The notes under the pieces: generated by a model | The model's input: the letters and a program-made list of their open reading frames with translations, nothing else | Databases searched by the model: none | What the model was told of the DNA's origin: nothing | Assembly (NCBI GenBank): GCA_963617965.1 | Contig: CAVEQO010000024.1 | Coordinates: 1-37,488 of the forward strand | DNA from: UBA6382 sp963617965 | Lineage (GTDB): Bacteria; Bacteroidota; Bacteroidia; Bacteroidales; Bacteroidaceae | Direction: 5' to 3' | DNA: 37,488 bases | Translations under genes and position numbers: made by a program | In this document: one piece after another, positions 16,293 to 24,941 of the stretch | Numbering within the stretch: the stretch's first letter is position 1 | Layout of the letters: the number at the start of each line of letters is the position of its first letter

Positions 16293-18883
16293 CCATTCTG
16301 GCACTCCTGCCAAGTGCCATGAATGCCCGCAACGACACTACGGCACTGGAGCGCATCAGTAACTTTGCGAAAAACATCAGGACTTTTGATAATTTCTACA
16401 CGCAGGAAAAAGTGTATCTCCACCTTGACAACAACGGATACCTGCCGGGAGAAACCGTTTGGTTCAAGGCCTATGTGTTCAGGGCTTCAACCCTGTTGCC
16501 CACCGATGCCAGCAGTGTCCTCCATGTAGAACTCCTCAGCCCACACGGTCAAGTTTTGGACAGCAAGACCCTGCCCGTCCTCAATGGACGCACATACGGA
16601 GACTTCAAACTTGACAAGGATATCTGCAGCTCCGGGTTCTACGAGATAAGAGCCTACACACGGGCCATGCTCAATTGGGATGATGCCTTCATCTTCAGCA
16701 GGGTCATCCCGATATACAAGGAACCGACAGACACCACGGGCTTCACAAACCCCGAAGTGGCCGAGACTGCCTACAGTTACGGGAAGAAAAACGGCCTCGT
16801 ACGGACAGCTCCGGAACCTCTGTCTGCACCTGACACCCAAGAAAAAGACAATGTCATGCTGGTTTTTTTTCCCGAAGGAGGGCATTCCACTACAGGACTT
16901 GCGTCAACAGTTGCCTACAAACTGACCGATACCAATGGACTTCCGCTCAGCGACAGCATAACCGTCCACGACAGTGACGGCAACGTCCTCGCCTCCTCAC
17001 ATACTTCCCACGATGGAATGGGCAGTTTCCGCCTTACCACAACTCCGTTGCAAGCGTATGCTGTCGTGGGCGGCAAGAAGGCATTGCGTTTCCAATTGCC
17101 CGTACCGCGCACCACAGGGGCAGACTTACACACCACACAAGATACAGACAGCAGTATCACCGTCAGCATCAGTGCCTCCAGAGCACTGCAAAACGACACC
17201 CTCGGCATCAGCGTGATGTGCCGCTCGCAACTGGGGTTCTTCCAAAGCGTGGTTCCAGCCGTTGACAGTTTGATAACAATAAGACCCGAAAACCTCAGAG
17301 ACGGAGTCAACCAGATCACCCTCTTTACGCCATATGGCGAGATTCTGAGCGAGAGACTGGTGTGGAAAGCCCCCAAAAAGCCAATGCCGAAGATGCGGGT
17401 AGCCCAGAATCAGGAGTCATACAGTCCCTTTTCACCCGTTGTCTTGGACATCTCGCTGACCGATTGCGACAACAATCCGCTGCAAGGCGATTTCTCCATC
17501 AGTGTGAGAGACGCAAACGCCGAAACCGCTCCCGACTACCACAGCCTACAGACCGAAATGCTCCTTGCCTCCGAATTGAAAGGGTATGTACAAGACCCCG
17601 AATACTACTTTTCCGACGGCAGCAGCAAACGACAGCAAGACCTTGACCTCCTGCTGATGGTACAAGGATGGAGACGCTACTCATGGAAGCAAATGGCAGG
17701 AACAGAACCTTTGCAGATAAAGCACCCCATTGAAGACGGGCTGCTTCTCTTCGGAGACGTTACGGAAACCGTCGCGGCAAAGAATGCGCTCAAGAAATAC
17801 GGAGACCTGTCCGTGAATTTTCTGATCAACACGGACTCCGGAAGCCGGGCTTTTTCCGTCAACACGGACGACAAAGGCAACTACGCCTTGAAACTGCCAG
17901 AATTCTACGGAGACGCACCATCGGTGATTACGGTTACTGACAAAAAAGACAAACGGGTATACACAAACCTGCGCATCCATAGAAACTTTTCTCCGGCGCC
18001 CAAGCCCTACGAGCCGGCAGCCTTGGCCATATCCGCGCCCTTGGAGCAAGTCCGTGCCAATGCCATATCCAAGCCTACAGCCACCTTTGAATGGCAAGAC
18101 ACAATTCCCGATGTAATGGGCAAATTGGTCAAACTGGGAGGAGTGAATATCAAGACCCGAAAATCCATTTTCGGCTACGCCCCTCTCCCGGGCGTAAAGG
18201 AGGGATACGGGGAAGAACGCGCAAAACAGGGAGCGACATTCTTTTATGACATTCCACTGGAACTTGACAAATATCTTGACCAGGGCAACGCCACGCCTAA
18301 TTTGTGGGACTGGCTCTCCACCGTAAACCCTTCGTTTGAATTCTTCCCCACCGATGGAAACCGATATTACAACGGCAGAATCATGCCGGTAATCATAGAT
18401 ATTGACAAAAAGCAGGAAGGTCGGATAAGACTAATAGACAGTTCTTTCCCTATGAACAGTTTCCGTTCCCTGATTATCGCGGAAAACATCGACGAAGCCA
18501 ACCGAATCTCCCGTGGTGTAGAGGGTGCCAAAGCCGATGGAAACGGGGTTTTTCAGGAATTTTCGAGTTCTTCATACAACGCCATAGCCTTCCTGTTCTC
18601 CCTCAATCCCGAAGACGAAACAGAGTACTACAAGAAAGGAACGCGCTGGACTACTATCCACGGCTACTCCAAATGCGAGGAATTCTATAGTCCCGACTAT
18701 CGTCTCAAAGATCCGCCGACACCGAAAGACCGCCGCCGTACGCTGTATTGGAACCCCTCGCTCACTACCGGCAAGGACGGCAAGGCCAGCGTGATTTTCT
18801 ATTCCAATTCACGCAAAGACCAACATCTGCACATTATTGCCGAAGGAATCGGAACAAACGGACAGATGTTTGAATACCGCTAA
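16271..18883 (+). CDS. Exported MG2 (alpha-2-macroglobulin-like) domain protein of the Bacteroidetes type
   Basis: This protein of about 870 aa starts with a signal peptide (MRQSLFLAILALLPSAMNA). Near residues 46-70 it has EKVYLHLDNNGYLPGETVWF, the signature of the macroglobulin MG2 domain found in large Bacteroidetes envelope proteins. These often carry carboxypeptidase-regulatory-like and TonB-plug-like segments farther on. Here the middle has beta-sandwich-like segments, and the C-terminus (NPSLTTGKDGKASVIFYSN, then HIIAEGIG) resembles the closing beta-rich domain of that family. No thioester motif CxEQ is seen. The likely location is the periplasm or the outer-membrane surface; the substrate is unknown. 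It stands alone between purL (divergent) and the BtuF-like gene. The start was chosen from the promoter at 16220 and the signal peptide. Confidence 0.75.
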   Translation: MRQSLFLAILALLPSAMNARNDTTALERISNFAKNIRTFDNFYTQEKVYLHLDNNGYLPGETVWFKAYVFRASTLLPTDASSVLHVELLSPHGQVLDSKTLPVLNGRTYGDFKLDKDICSSGFYEIRAYTRAMLNWDDAFIFSRVIPIYKEPTDTTGFTNPEVAETAYSYGKKNGLVRTAPEPLSAPDTQEKDNVMLVFFPEGGHSTTGLASTVAYKLTDTNGLPLSDSITVHDSDGNVLASSHTSHDGMGSFRLTTTPLQAYAVVGGKKALRFQLPVPRTTGADLHTTQDTDSSITVSISASRALQNDTLGISVMCRSQLGFFQSVVPAVDSLITIRPENLRDGVNQITLFTPYGEILSERLVWKAPKKPMPKMRVAQNQESYSPFSPVVLDISLTDCDNNPLQGDFSISVRDANAETAPDYHSLQTEMLLASELKGYVQDPEYYFSDGSSKRQQDLDLLLMVQGWRRYSWKQMAGTEPLQIKHPIEDGLLLFGDVTETVAAKNALKKYGDLSVNFLINTDSGSRAFSVNTDDKGNYALKLPEFYGDAPSVITVTDKKDKRVYTNLRIHRNFSPAPKPYEPAALAISAPLEQVRANAISKPTATFEWQDTIPDVMGKLVKLGGVNIKTRKSIFGYAPLPGVKEGYGEERAKQGATFFYDIPLELDKYLDQGNATPNLWDWLSTVNPSFEFFPTDGNRYYNGRIMPVIIDIDKKQEGRIRLIDSSFPMNSFRSLIIAENIDEANRISRGVEGAKADGNGVFQEFSSSSYNAIAFLFSLNPEDETEYYKKGTRWTTIHGYSKCEEFYSPDYRLKDPPTPKDRRRTLYWNPSLTTGKDGKASVIFYSNSRKDQHLHIIAEGIGTNGQMFEYR

Positions 18884-19210
18884 GGGCTTCCGCAAACACA
18901 TACGACCTGCCCTGTACGACATTTGAAGTGCCTGTGCAACACACCAACAGCGAAAAGAGCCTTTTGTCCTGAACGGTATAAAAAGCCTGCGCAAACACAC
19001 ATGGTTTCCAGTGACTTTTAGTACTTTTGCAGACAGCAACTGTGTTATTACGCACTTGCAATAGCCGAAAACCGGGAAAGCGTACCATGGTGGGACAAAC
19101 CGGAAAACCCGTCTGCCTTGCCTGTCCGGAAAACATGAGGGCATTCCGATTGAAAGCCCCTATCACCGGAAGAATGCCGAAAGAAACTCTTTTACACGCA
19201 TCTAACTACA
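18884..19210 (+). other. 327-nt intergenic region with a long leader before the BtuF-like gene
   Basis: Positions 18884-19021 show no convincing gene or terminator. From about 19036 to 19210 lies a leader of about 175 nt rich in short CCGG(A)AAA motifs. It has an 8-bp palindrome ACCATGGT (19085-19092) and a 7-bp pairing GGCATTC/GAATGCC (19140-19146 with 19172-19178). The cobalamin-riboswitch core and B12-box sequences were sought and not found. The 96-codon frame starting at 19027 has no family resemblance and overlaps the real gene. Confidence 0.4.
19022..19029 (+). promoter_or_regulatory. Putative -7 box for the BtuFC-like genes
   Basis: TACTTTTG matches TAnnTTTG. No TTTG occurs at the expected -33. 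It would leave a leader of about 175 nt, unusually long next to the other promoters in this window. Confidence 0.5.
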
Positions 19211-20335
19211 ATGACTGCCCCTCTGAGATTTTTTGTCTTCGTCATGCTGTGCGCCGTCCTTGGCTCTTGCGGCAACACCGTCGGCACTCAACAGTTTTGC
19301 GACACGTTGCACGTTGAATACAGCCGCCTGCTGCACATTGAACGCCATGCGGACTACACCTTGGCAACAATTGCCGATCCCTGGACAAAGAACACTATTC
19401 TGCATCAATATGCCCTTGTGCCGGAAAAAGCGGACGAGCCTACTGATTTGCCCGATGGAATCACGATAATCAGGATACCGCTGAAGAAAATGTGCGTCAG
19501 TACTGCTGTCCATGTCAACCTTTTCAGACAGCTCAATGCACTCGACCACGTGGGCAGTGTGTGCGATGCCGGCTACATCATGGACAGCACCGTCATACGA
19601 CAAATCCATGACGGGAAAATCCGCAATGCGGGAGGCAGCATGAACCCCAACACGGAACGCATCACACAACTGAACACCGATGCCATACTGATGTCACCGT
19701 TCAAGGGAACAAGCTATGGGGTAATCGAGAAAACAGGCATACCCATTGTTGAATGTGCCGACTACATGGAAACTTCCGCCCTCGGGCGTGCCGAATGGAT
19801 AAAATTCTACGGTATGCTGGTCGGAAAAGAACACGAAGCCAACGCCCTCTTCCACAAGATAAAAAGCAACTATCTCTCGCTCAAACGCCTTGCCGATACA
19901 GTCCGCCAACGCCCCAAGCTTCTGGTTGACATGATGAACGCACGGACATGGTATCTGCCGGGGGGCAACAGCATCTACGGAGAACTGTTCGCCGATGCAG
20001 GCGCTGATTACAGCATCGGCGACAAGACGCTGAGCGGCACCCAATCTCTGTCGTTGGAGAAAGTGATGACCACAGCCCTTGATGCCGACGTGTGGATTAT
20101 AAAATACGGCAGGAACGACGATTTCACCTACAGTGCGCTAACCAATGAAAACAGTGTGTATGGCAAATTCCGCGCGTTCAAGACCCGTAAAATATACGGG
20201 TGCAATACTGTCAAGGTGCCGTTCTACGACGAGGCTCCGTTCAGACCCGACCTGCTGATAGCCGACATGATAAAGATTTTTCACCCACAGCTGTTGCCCC
20301 ACCACAAACTGAAATTCTATTCTCCGCTGAAATGA
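19211..20335 (+). CDS. ABC transporter substrate-binding lipoprotein (BtuF/FepB-like, iron complex or cobalamin)
   Basis: This 374-aa lipoprotein has a signal peptide and lipobox LGSC, with Cys20 the likely lipidated residue. The rest is a TroA/BtuF-type periplasmic binding fold. Conserved parts include the segment around INDR-like 'GGSMNPNTERITQLNTDAIL' and ETSALGRAEWIKF (about residues 187-199), which is typical of Bacteroidetes members. It would capture a corrinoid or a ferric chelate in the periplasm and hand it to the permease encoded next. Its TGA overlaps the permease ATG (ATGA at 20332), which implies translational coupling. The cargo cannot be settled from sequence: cobalamin is attractive given B12-dependent mutAB in the same window, but heme or siderophore is equally compatible. 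Confidence 0.85.
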   Translation: MTAPLRFFVFVMLCAVLGSCGNTVGTQQFCDTLHVEYSRLLHIERHADYTLATIADPWTKNTILHQYALVPEKADEPTDLPDGITIIRIPLKKMCVSTAVHVNLFRQLNALDHVGSVCDAGYIMDSTVIRQIHDGKIRNAGGSMNPNTERITQLNTDAILMSPFKGTSYGVIEKTGIPIVECADYMETSALGRAEWIKFYGMLVGKEHEANALFHKIKSNYLSLKRLADTVRQRPKLLVDMMNARTWYLPGGNSIYGELFADAGADYSIGDKTLSGTQSLSLEKVMTTALDADVWIIKYGRNDDFTYSALTNENSVYGKFRAFKTRKIYGCNTVKVPFYDEAPFRPDLLIADMIKIFHPQLLPHHKLKFYSPLK

Positions 20336-21348
20336 CCCTCTTCACACACCGTGCGATACTGTTCTCCACAGGCGTCTTCGTCCTTGTTTCGCTGTTTTTC
20401 GTCAATATTTTCTCCGGATCGGTTCATCTTCCGTTTTCAGAGATTCTATCAGCCCTGACAGGAGTGGAGACCAATTCCGCAACAAGGTACATTGTCATTG
20501 AGTCGCGGATACCGCAAGCCGTGACAGCCATGTTTTGCGGTGCTGCGCTGGCGGCAAGCGGGCTTGTCATGCAGACGGTGTTCCACAACCCCCTTGCCGA
20601 CCCATCCATTCTTGGAGTCAACAGCGGCGCAGGGCTCGGAGTGGCCGTCGTCATGCTGCTTTTGGGAGGAAGTGTCGTGACCATGGGGACGCTGTTGGGC
20701 GGATTTGTCCTTATTGTGACGGCCGCATTTGCAGGCGCACTTGCTGTCATTGCCCTTTTGGCCGTACTTGCCAATTATGTACGCAGCAACGCCACCCTGC
20801 TGATCACAGGCATCATGATAAGCTATGTCACCTCATCCGTCATCTCGTTGCTTAACTACTCTGCCACCGAGCAGGGCGTACACAGCTACGTGATGTGGGG
20901 ACTCGGCAATTTTGGTGGAGTCAGCCTCAAAGCCTTGCCGTTCTTCAGCCTTGCCATGGTCTTGTGCATGGTTTTCTGCATAGCACAGACAAAGCCGCTC
21001 AATGCCCTGCAGCTTGGCAACCGTTATGCCCGCAATCTCGGCTTCAACGTCAAGCGCATACGCAACGCCATGCTTGTCATCACAGGACTTGTTTCAGCTG
21101 TTACCACGGCCTTTTGCGGTCCGGTCTCGTTCATCGGTCTTGCTGTGCCGCACATCACAAGGATGGTTTCGCACACGGCCGATCACCGCACACTCATGCC
21201 GCTTACCCTTGTCTTCGGAGGCATCGTAGGACTTGCATGCAACTGGGTTTGCAGCTTGCCGTCTGACGGCACACTCATCCCGCTCAACGTAGTGACACCA
21301 CTCTTCGGAGTTCCTGTCATTCTGTATGTCCTTATTGCGCGAAGATAG
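20332..21348 (+). CDS. FecCD/BtuC-family ABC transporter permease
   Basis: This 338-aa inner-membrane permease has about nine to ten hydrophobic helices. It carries the family signature around GLVMQTVFHNPLADPSILG (about residues 77-95, continuing into GVNSGAG). A late GPVSFIGLAVPHITRM loop is the usual contact site for the ATPase. The frame is open upstream to 20200, but the ATG at 20332 overlaps the lipoprotein stop and gives the normal family N-terminus, so I use it. The expected third gene, the ATPase, is missing: the next gene is a nucleotidyltransferase with its own promoter. The permease must use an ATPase encoded elsewhere. Confidence 0.9.
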   Translation: MTLFTHRAILFSTGVFVLVSLFFVNIFSGSVHLPFSEILSALTGVETNSATRYIVIESRIPQAVTAMFCGAALAASGLVMQTVFHNPLADPSILGVNSGAGLGVAVVMLLLGGSVVTMGTLLGGFVLIVTAAFAGALAVIALLAVLANYVRSNATLLITGIMISYVTSSVISLLNYSATEQGVHSYVMWGLGNFGGVSLKALPFFSLAMVLCMVFCIAQTKPLNALQLGNRYARNLGFNVKRIRNAMLVITGLVSAVTTAFCGPVSFIGLAVPHITRMVSHTADHRTLMPLTLVFGGIVGLACNWVCSLPSDGTLIPLNVVTPLFGVPVILYVLIARR

Positions 21349-21433
21349 TTCCGCTTTCCACCCCAAAGTCCCCCGTTTTTATATGAAAAGGCGATTTGTT
21401 GCCGTAATTTATACACAGAACTGATAAAAAGCC

Positions 21434-21441
21434 TATCTTTG
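21434..21441 (+). promoter_or_regulatory. Putative -7 box for the sugar nucleotidyltransferase gene
   Basis: TATCTTTG matches TAnnTTTG. TTTA 22 nt upstream (21408-21411) is a poor -33. The leader to the ATG at 21526 is about 78 nt. It shows that this gene is not simply the third member of the BtuFC operon. Confidence 0.5.
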
Positions 21442-21525
21442 TAAGACTTTTGGCGTACTTCGTATTCAAAAAAAGACTAGTGCCGACACATAGACCAAAA
21501 TTGAACATATAAAAAACACAACAGC

Positions 21526-22440
21526 ATGAAACCAACATTATTCCTACTTGCCGCAGGCATGGGCAGCCGCTACGGAGGCTTGAAGCAACTGGACACCCTC
21601 GGCCCTCACGGCGAGACCATCATGGACTACTCTATTTACGATGCCATCAAGGCGGGCTTTGGCAAAATCGTATGGGTAATCCGCAAAGACTTCGAAGAGC
21701 AGTTCCGCAATCAAGTCCTTGCCAAATACGAAGGGCACATTCCGTGTGACCTCTGCTTCCAGTCTCTTGACAGTCTGCCGGAGGGCTTTACCGTGCCGGA
21801 GGGACGGCAAAAGCCATGGGGCACGAATCACGCCGTCATGATGGGCAAGGACATCATCAGGGAACCTTTTGCCGTGCTCAACTGCGATGATTTCTACGAC
21901 AGGGACTCTTTTATGGTAATGGGCAAATTCCTCAGCGAACTGCCCGAAGGCAGTACGGGCAGATACGCCATGGTGGGTTTCCGCGTGGGCAATACCCTCA
22001 GCGACAGCGGCTCGGTCAGCCGCGGCGTATGCGAATACGACGAGAAGACGCATCATCTCACTTCCGTTGTGGAGCGTACCAAGATAGAACGCCATAACGG
22101 CACGGTGGAATTCCTTGACGAAGACGGCAAATGGATAGCCATTCCGGACACCACTCCCGTCAGCATGAATTTCTGGGGATTTACCCCAGACTATTTCCAG
22201 CACAGCGAGGAGTTCTTCAAAACGTTCCTCTCCGACCCCGCAAACCGGGAAAATCTCAAGAGCGAATTTTTCATTCCACTCATGGTAGACCATCTCATCA
22301 AGAGCGGAAAAGCCACATGCGAAGTCCTGGATACCACTTCAAAATGGTTCGGGGTGACTTATCCGGAAGACAGGCCGGGCGTGGTTGATAAATTCGCCAA
22401 ACTGGCTCAAGACGGACAATATCCCGAAAAAATGTTCTGA
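21526..22440 (+). CDS. NTP-transferase family sugar-1-phosphate nucleotidyltransferase
   Basis: The 304-aa cytoplasmic enzyme has a Rossmann-like nucleotidyltransferase fold. The N-terminal signature LAAGMGSRYGGLKQ (residues 8-21) keeps the catalytic Arg and Lys. LNCDDFY (about 119-125) is the metal-binding Asp region. It transfers NMP from an NTP to a sugar phosphate to make an activated sugar. Homologues in this phylum are usually annotated only as 'nucleotidyltransferase'. The specific sugar cannot be read from the sequence; MurNAc-1-P or hexose-1-P uridylyltransferase-like roles are possible. It is transcribed alone, with its own promoter and a strong terminator, and converges on manA. 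Confidence 0.85.
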   Translation: MKPTLFLLAAGMGSRYGGLKQLDTLGPHGETIMDYSIYDAIKAGFGKIVWVIRKDFEEQFRNQVLAKYEGHIPCDLCFQSLDSLPEGFTVPEGRQKPWGTNHAVMMGKDIIREPFAVLNCDDFYDRDSFMVMGKFLSELPEGSTGRYAMVGFRVGNTLSDSGSVSRGVCEYDEKTHHLTSVVERTKIERHNGTVEFLDEDGKWIAIPDTTPVSMNFWGFTPDYFQHSEEFFKTFLSDPANRENLKSEFFIPLMVDHLIKSGKATCEVLDTTSKWFGVTYPEDRPGVVDKFAKLAQDGQYPEKMF

Positions 22441-22454
22441 ACAGCACAAGACAT

Positions 22455-22504
22455 ACAAAGAGGATCCGCAGTGCCCGGTGTTGGGCATTGCGGATTCTCT
22501 TTGT
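22455..22504. terminator. Bidirectional terminator between the nucleotidyltransferase gene and manA
   Basis: A 22-bp stem (22455-22476 with 22483-22504), including two G-U wobbles, closes a 6-nt loop. It lies 15 nt after the nucleotidyltransferase stop and about 63 nt after the manA stop. The T-rich end of the right arm (CTCTTTGTAT) serves the plus strand. Confidence 0.85.
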
Positions 22505-22567
22505 ATGCTCGTCGCACGGTCATGCTGGAAAACAGCGTATCCAGAAGCCGGAACGCATGGCAACCGC

Positions 22568-23614
22568 TTATCTCCTTGATATGTGGAAGAACCTGTTTAT
22601 TCTTGCGGCAATTCCAGAGTCCATGTTGTTGATAAACGTTTCCATAATCTTGGTCTCACCGTTCATGGGCACGATATCATAGTCGGCAAGTTCAGCCGGG
22701 ATAAGACAGCTGTGACCCTCGGTAAGGACAACCGGACTCAGCTCGCGGTGTCCCCTGACAGATATTGAACACGCTCCGCCAAGACAGACGCTTATTATGA
22801 ACGAGTCATATTTCATCATGTTGCGATGGAAAGCACCGGCTATTTCCATCACCCTGATATTGAAATATGGACTCCTCACGATCGGAACAGCCCTCTCCGC
22901 CTCGTCAATGTAATTGGTGCGGTAGTCATCCTGCACATCATAGTCAATGGCCTGCGCCGCCAATTCGGTATGGAGCTGGCGCAGATTCCCGTCTATGTCA
23001 CGGCGGTTATAGTCGAAAATACGGTAAGTGACGTCGCTGCTCTGCTGGACTTCCACAAGCAGGATTCCTCCGCAAATGGCATGTACCCTGCCTGCGGGAA
23101 TGAAAAAGACATCGCCCGGTCTGACATCATGGCGGGCCAGCACATCGCAAATGGTGCCGTCCTTCACCCTGCAGGCATACTCATAAGGAGTAATGCGTTC
23201 CTTGAAACCCGCATACAGGCTCGCTCCAGGCTCTGCGTCTATGACATACCACATCTCGGTCTTGCCCTTCTTGCCATGACATCTCTTGGCCATCTCGTCA
23301 TCGGGATGTACCTGTATGCTCAGGTCTTTACGGGCATCAATGAATTTGACCAGCAACGGGAGCTCCGCACCGTATTTTTCAGCCACCGATTTCCCCAATA
23401 CCCGCTCGCCGCAAAGCGATATGATATCGGCAATCTTCATTCCGGCAAGACTGCCGTTGCTCACGATGCCGGGACGCTCAGGGAGGCCGCTGACCTCCCA
23501 GCTTTCGCCAATCAGCCTGCCGTCAGAGGGCAACCCTTTCCAAGCCTCAAGCCTTGAGCCGCCCCAGACAACCTCACGCAGATTCGGTTCAAATAAAAAA
23601 GGATACAATTCCAT
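22568..23614 (-). CDS. manA: Mannose-6-phosphate isomerase, class I (short form)
   Basis: This zinc enzyme of about 348 aa interconverts fructose-6-phosphate and mannose-6-phosphate, feeding GDP-mannose synthesis. The cupin zinc ligands are visible: Gln101 and His103 in SIQVHPDDE, Glu120 in KTEMWYVID, and His178 in GRVHAI. The length fits the short Bacillus-like class. The frame opens at 23656, but the ATG at 23614 is preceded by GGAAGAGGAAAAC, a good Shine-Dalgarno, and matches the usual MELYPFLF-type N-terminus. It follows the mannose-1-phosphate guanylyltransferase gene by 49 nt on the same strand, giving two enzymes of the GDP-mannose route in one transcript. A phosphomannomutase gene is not in the window. 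Confidence 0.93.
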   Translation of the reverse strand: MELYPFLFEPNLREVVWGGSRLEAWKGLPSDGRLIGESWEVSGLPERPGIVSNGSLAGMKIADIISLCGERVLGKSVAEKYGAELPLLVKFIDARKDLSIQVHPDDEMAKRCHGKKGKTEMWYVIDAEPGASLYAGFKERITPYEYACRVKDGTICDVLARHDVRPGDVFFIPAGRVHAICGGILLVEVQQSSDVTYRIFDYNRRDIDGNLRQLHTELAAQAIDYDVQDDYRTNYIDEAERAVPIVRSPYFNIRVMEIAGAFHRNMMKYDSFIISVCLGGACSISVRGHRELSPVVLTEGHSCLIPAELADYDIVPMNGETKIMETFINNMDSGIAARINRFFHISRR

Positions 23615-23663
23615 GTTTTCCTCTTCCATGCAAATGAAACTCTTTCGGACAGACAATCCGTTC

Positions 23664-24743
23664 CTACATCACATCGTCACCGAACTTCAACTTGGCATCA
23701 TTCATGATACGCCTCACAAGTGCGGGATCGTCTTTCTTGCAAATCATGAGAACCTTGTCGTTTTCCACGACAATATAACCCTCCAGCCCCTGCAAGGCAA
23801 CAACCTTGTCGGACGAAGTGTAGAGCAGATTATCCTTGCAGTCATAGAGGATGTTCTTTGCGTTCACCACAACATTCCCGTTGCTGTCCTTCTGGCGCAG
23901 GTCATAGAAGTTCTTCCATGTGCCGACATCCGCCCAGCCGAAATCACACGGAGCGACAAAGACATTCTCGCTATGCTCAAGGATAAGCATGTCAATGGAC
24001 TGGAAACGTATGCGAGAATACTGCTCTTCCATCACGCGGACAGCGTCCTCTGCCACGATAGAGCCGTTGACGAGCGATGCCAACTTGTTGAATTCCGGAT
24101 AGTCCTGCTCCATTGCGTGCAGCATGGTCTTGACATTCCAGATGAAAATCCCCGTGTTCCAGTAGAATTCGCCACTTTCGCAGAACACGCGTGCGAAATC
24201 GGAGTTGGGCTTCTCCGTGAAACTCTTCAGTCGCATAAAGCCGTTACGCGATTCGTCGCCCACCTGCAGATACCCATAGCTTGTCGCCGGACGCGTGGGC
24301 TTTATGCCAACGGCAATGAAATTGCCCGTCTCGCCGGCAAACTCCAGTCCCTTGCCCAGCTGTTCCTCAAACACCGCCATGTCATATATGATATGGTCTG
24401 CGGGAGCGGAAATTACATTTGCTTCCGGATTGCGCCCCATTATGTCAATCATTGTCAGAGCCGTGGCGGGAACAGTGTTTATCTGCAACGGCTCCGCCAC
24501 GATATGCTTTGGATTTATGTCGGGCAGTTGTTCCTTCACCGTGTCAACATAATTCCTGTACGTGCTAACGTATATATTGTCTGCCGGCACGACCTTTGAA
24601 TACCTGTCATAGGTCATCTGAAGCATCGTCCGTCCCATGCCGAACAAGTCCAGAAACTGCTTTGGTTTGCCAGAACAACTTATCGGCCACAATTTTGACC
24701 CGACACCGCCGGCAAGTATGATACAATAATTCCTGTCATCCAT
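23664..24743 (-). CDS. Mannose-1-phosphate guanylyltransferase (GDP-mannose pyrophosphorylase), altered signature
   Basis: The 359-aa cytoplasmic protein resembles enzymes that join GTP and mannose-1-phosphate to form GDP-mannose. The order of motifs is right: the N-terminal GG-x-G loop, APADHII (about 114-120), FTEKP, WNTGIFIWN, and the closing FGWADVGTW. The odd feature is the signature loop AGGVGSKLWPISCSGKPKQF (residues 11-30). The normally invariant Arg of GxGxR is Lys17, and the Arg of the usual 'PLSR' is Cys23, while the Lys of PKQF is kept. It may be a diverged but active enzyme. It is upstream of manA, with GAGGA as ribosome-binding site before the ATG, so a function in the GDP-mannose route remains the best reading. 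Confidence 0.85.
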   Translation of the reverse strand: MDDRNYCIILAGGVGSKLWPISCSGKPKQFLDLFGMGRTMLQMTYDRYSKVVPADNIYVSTYRNYVDTVKEQLPDINPKHIVAEPLQINTVPATALTMIDIMGRNPEANVISAPADHIIYDMAVFEEQLGKGLEFAGETGNFIAVGIKPTRPATSYGYLQVGDESRNGFMRLKSFTEKPNSDFARVFCESGEFYWNTGIFIWNVKTMLHAMEQDYPEFNKLASLVNGSIVAEDAVRVMEEQYSRIRFQSIDMLILEHSENVFVAPCDFGWADVGTWKNFYDLRQKDSNGNVVVNAKNILYDCKDNLLYTSSDKVVALQGLEGYIVVENDKVLMICKKDDPALVRRIMNDAKLKFGDDVM

Positions 24744-24941
24744 AAAAAATCCTCGTTTTTATCAGTCATGTTACTGATTGCTAAGTTAGGGAATATTTCC
24801 CATACAGGAGAAACTTTGGCGCAAAAAAGATTTTGGAAAACACCTCGTTTGCAAAATCATGAATAAGCGCATAATCTTGTGTACAGTATCCCCCTGCACT
24901 TGTTGCCAGAACTGTTCTCCAGCGGATTTTCAGAAGTCGCC

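Noticed and set aside
19030..19210. Cobalamin riboswitch before the BtuF-like gene
   Set aside because: Neither the core (GGGAA...GGTG...CCCGC..ACTGT) nor the B12 box (GCCAGGAGACCTGCC-like) could be found; scattered partial matches are not enough.
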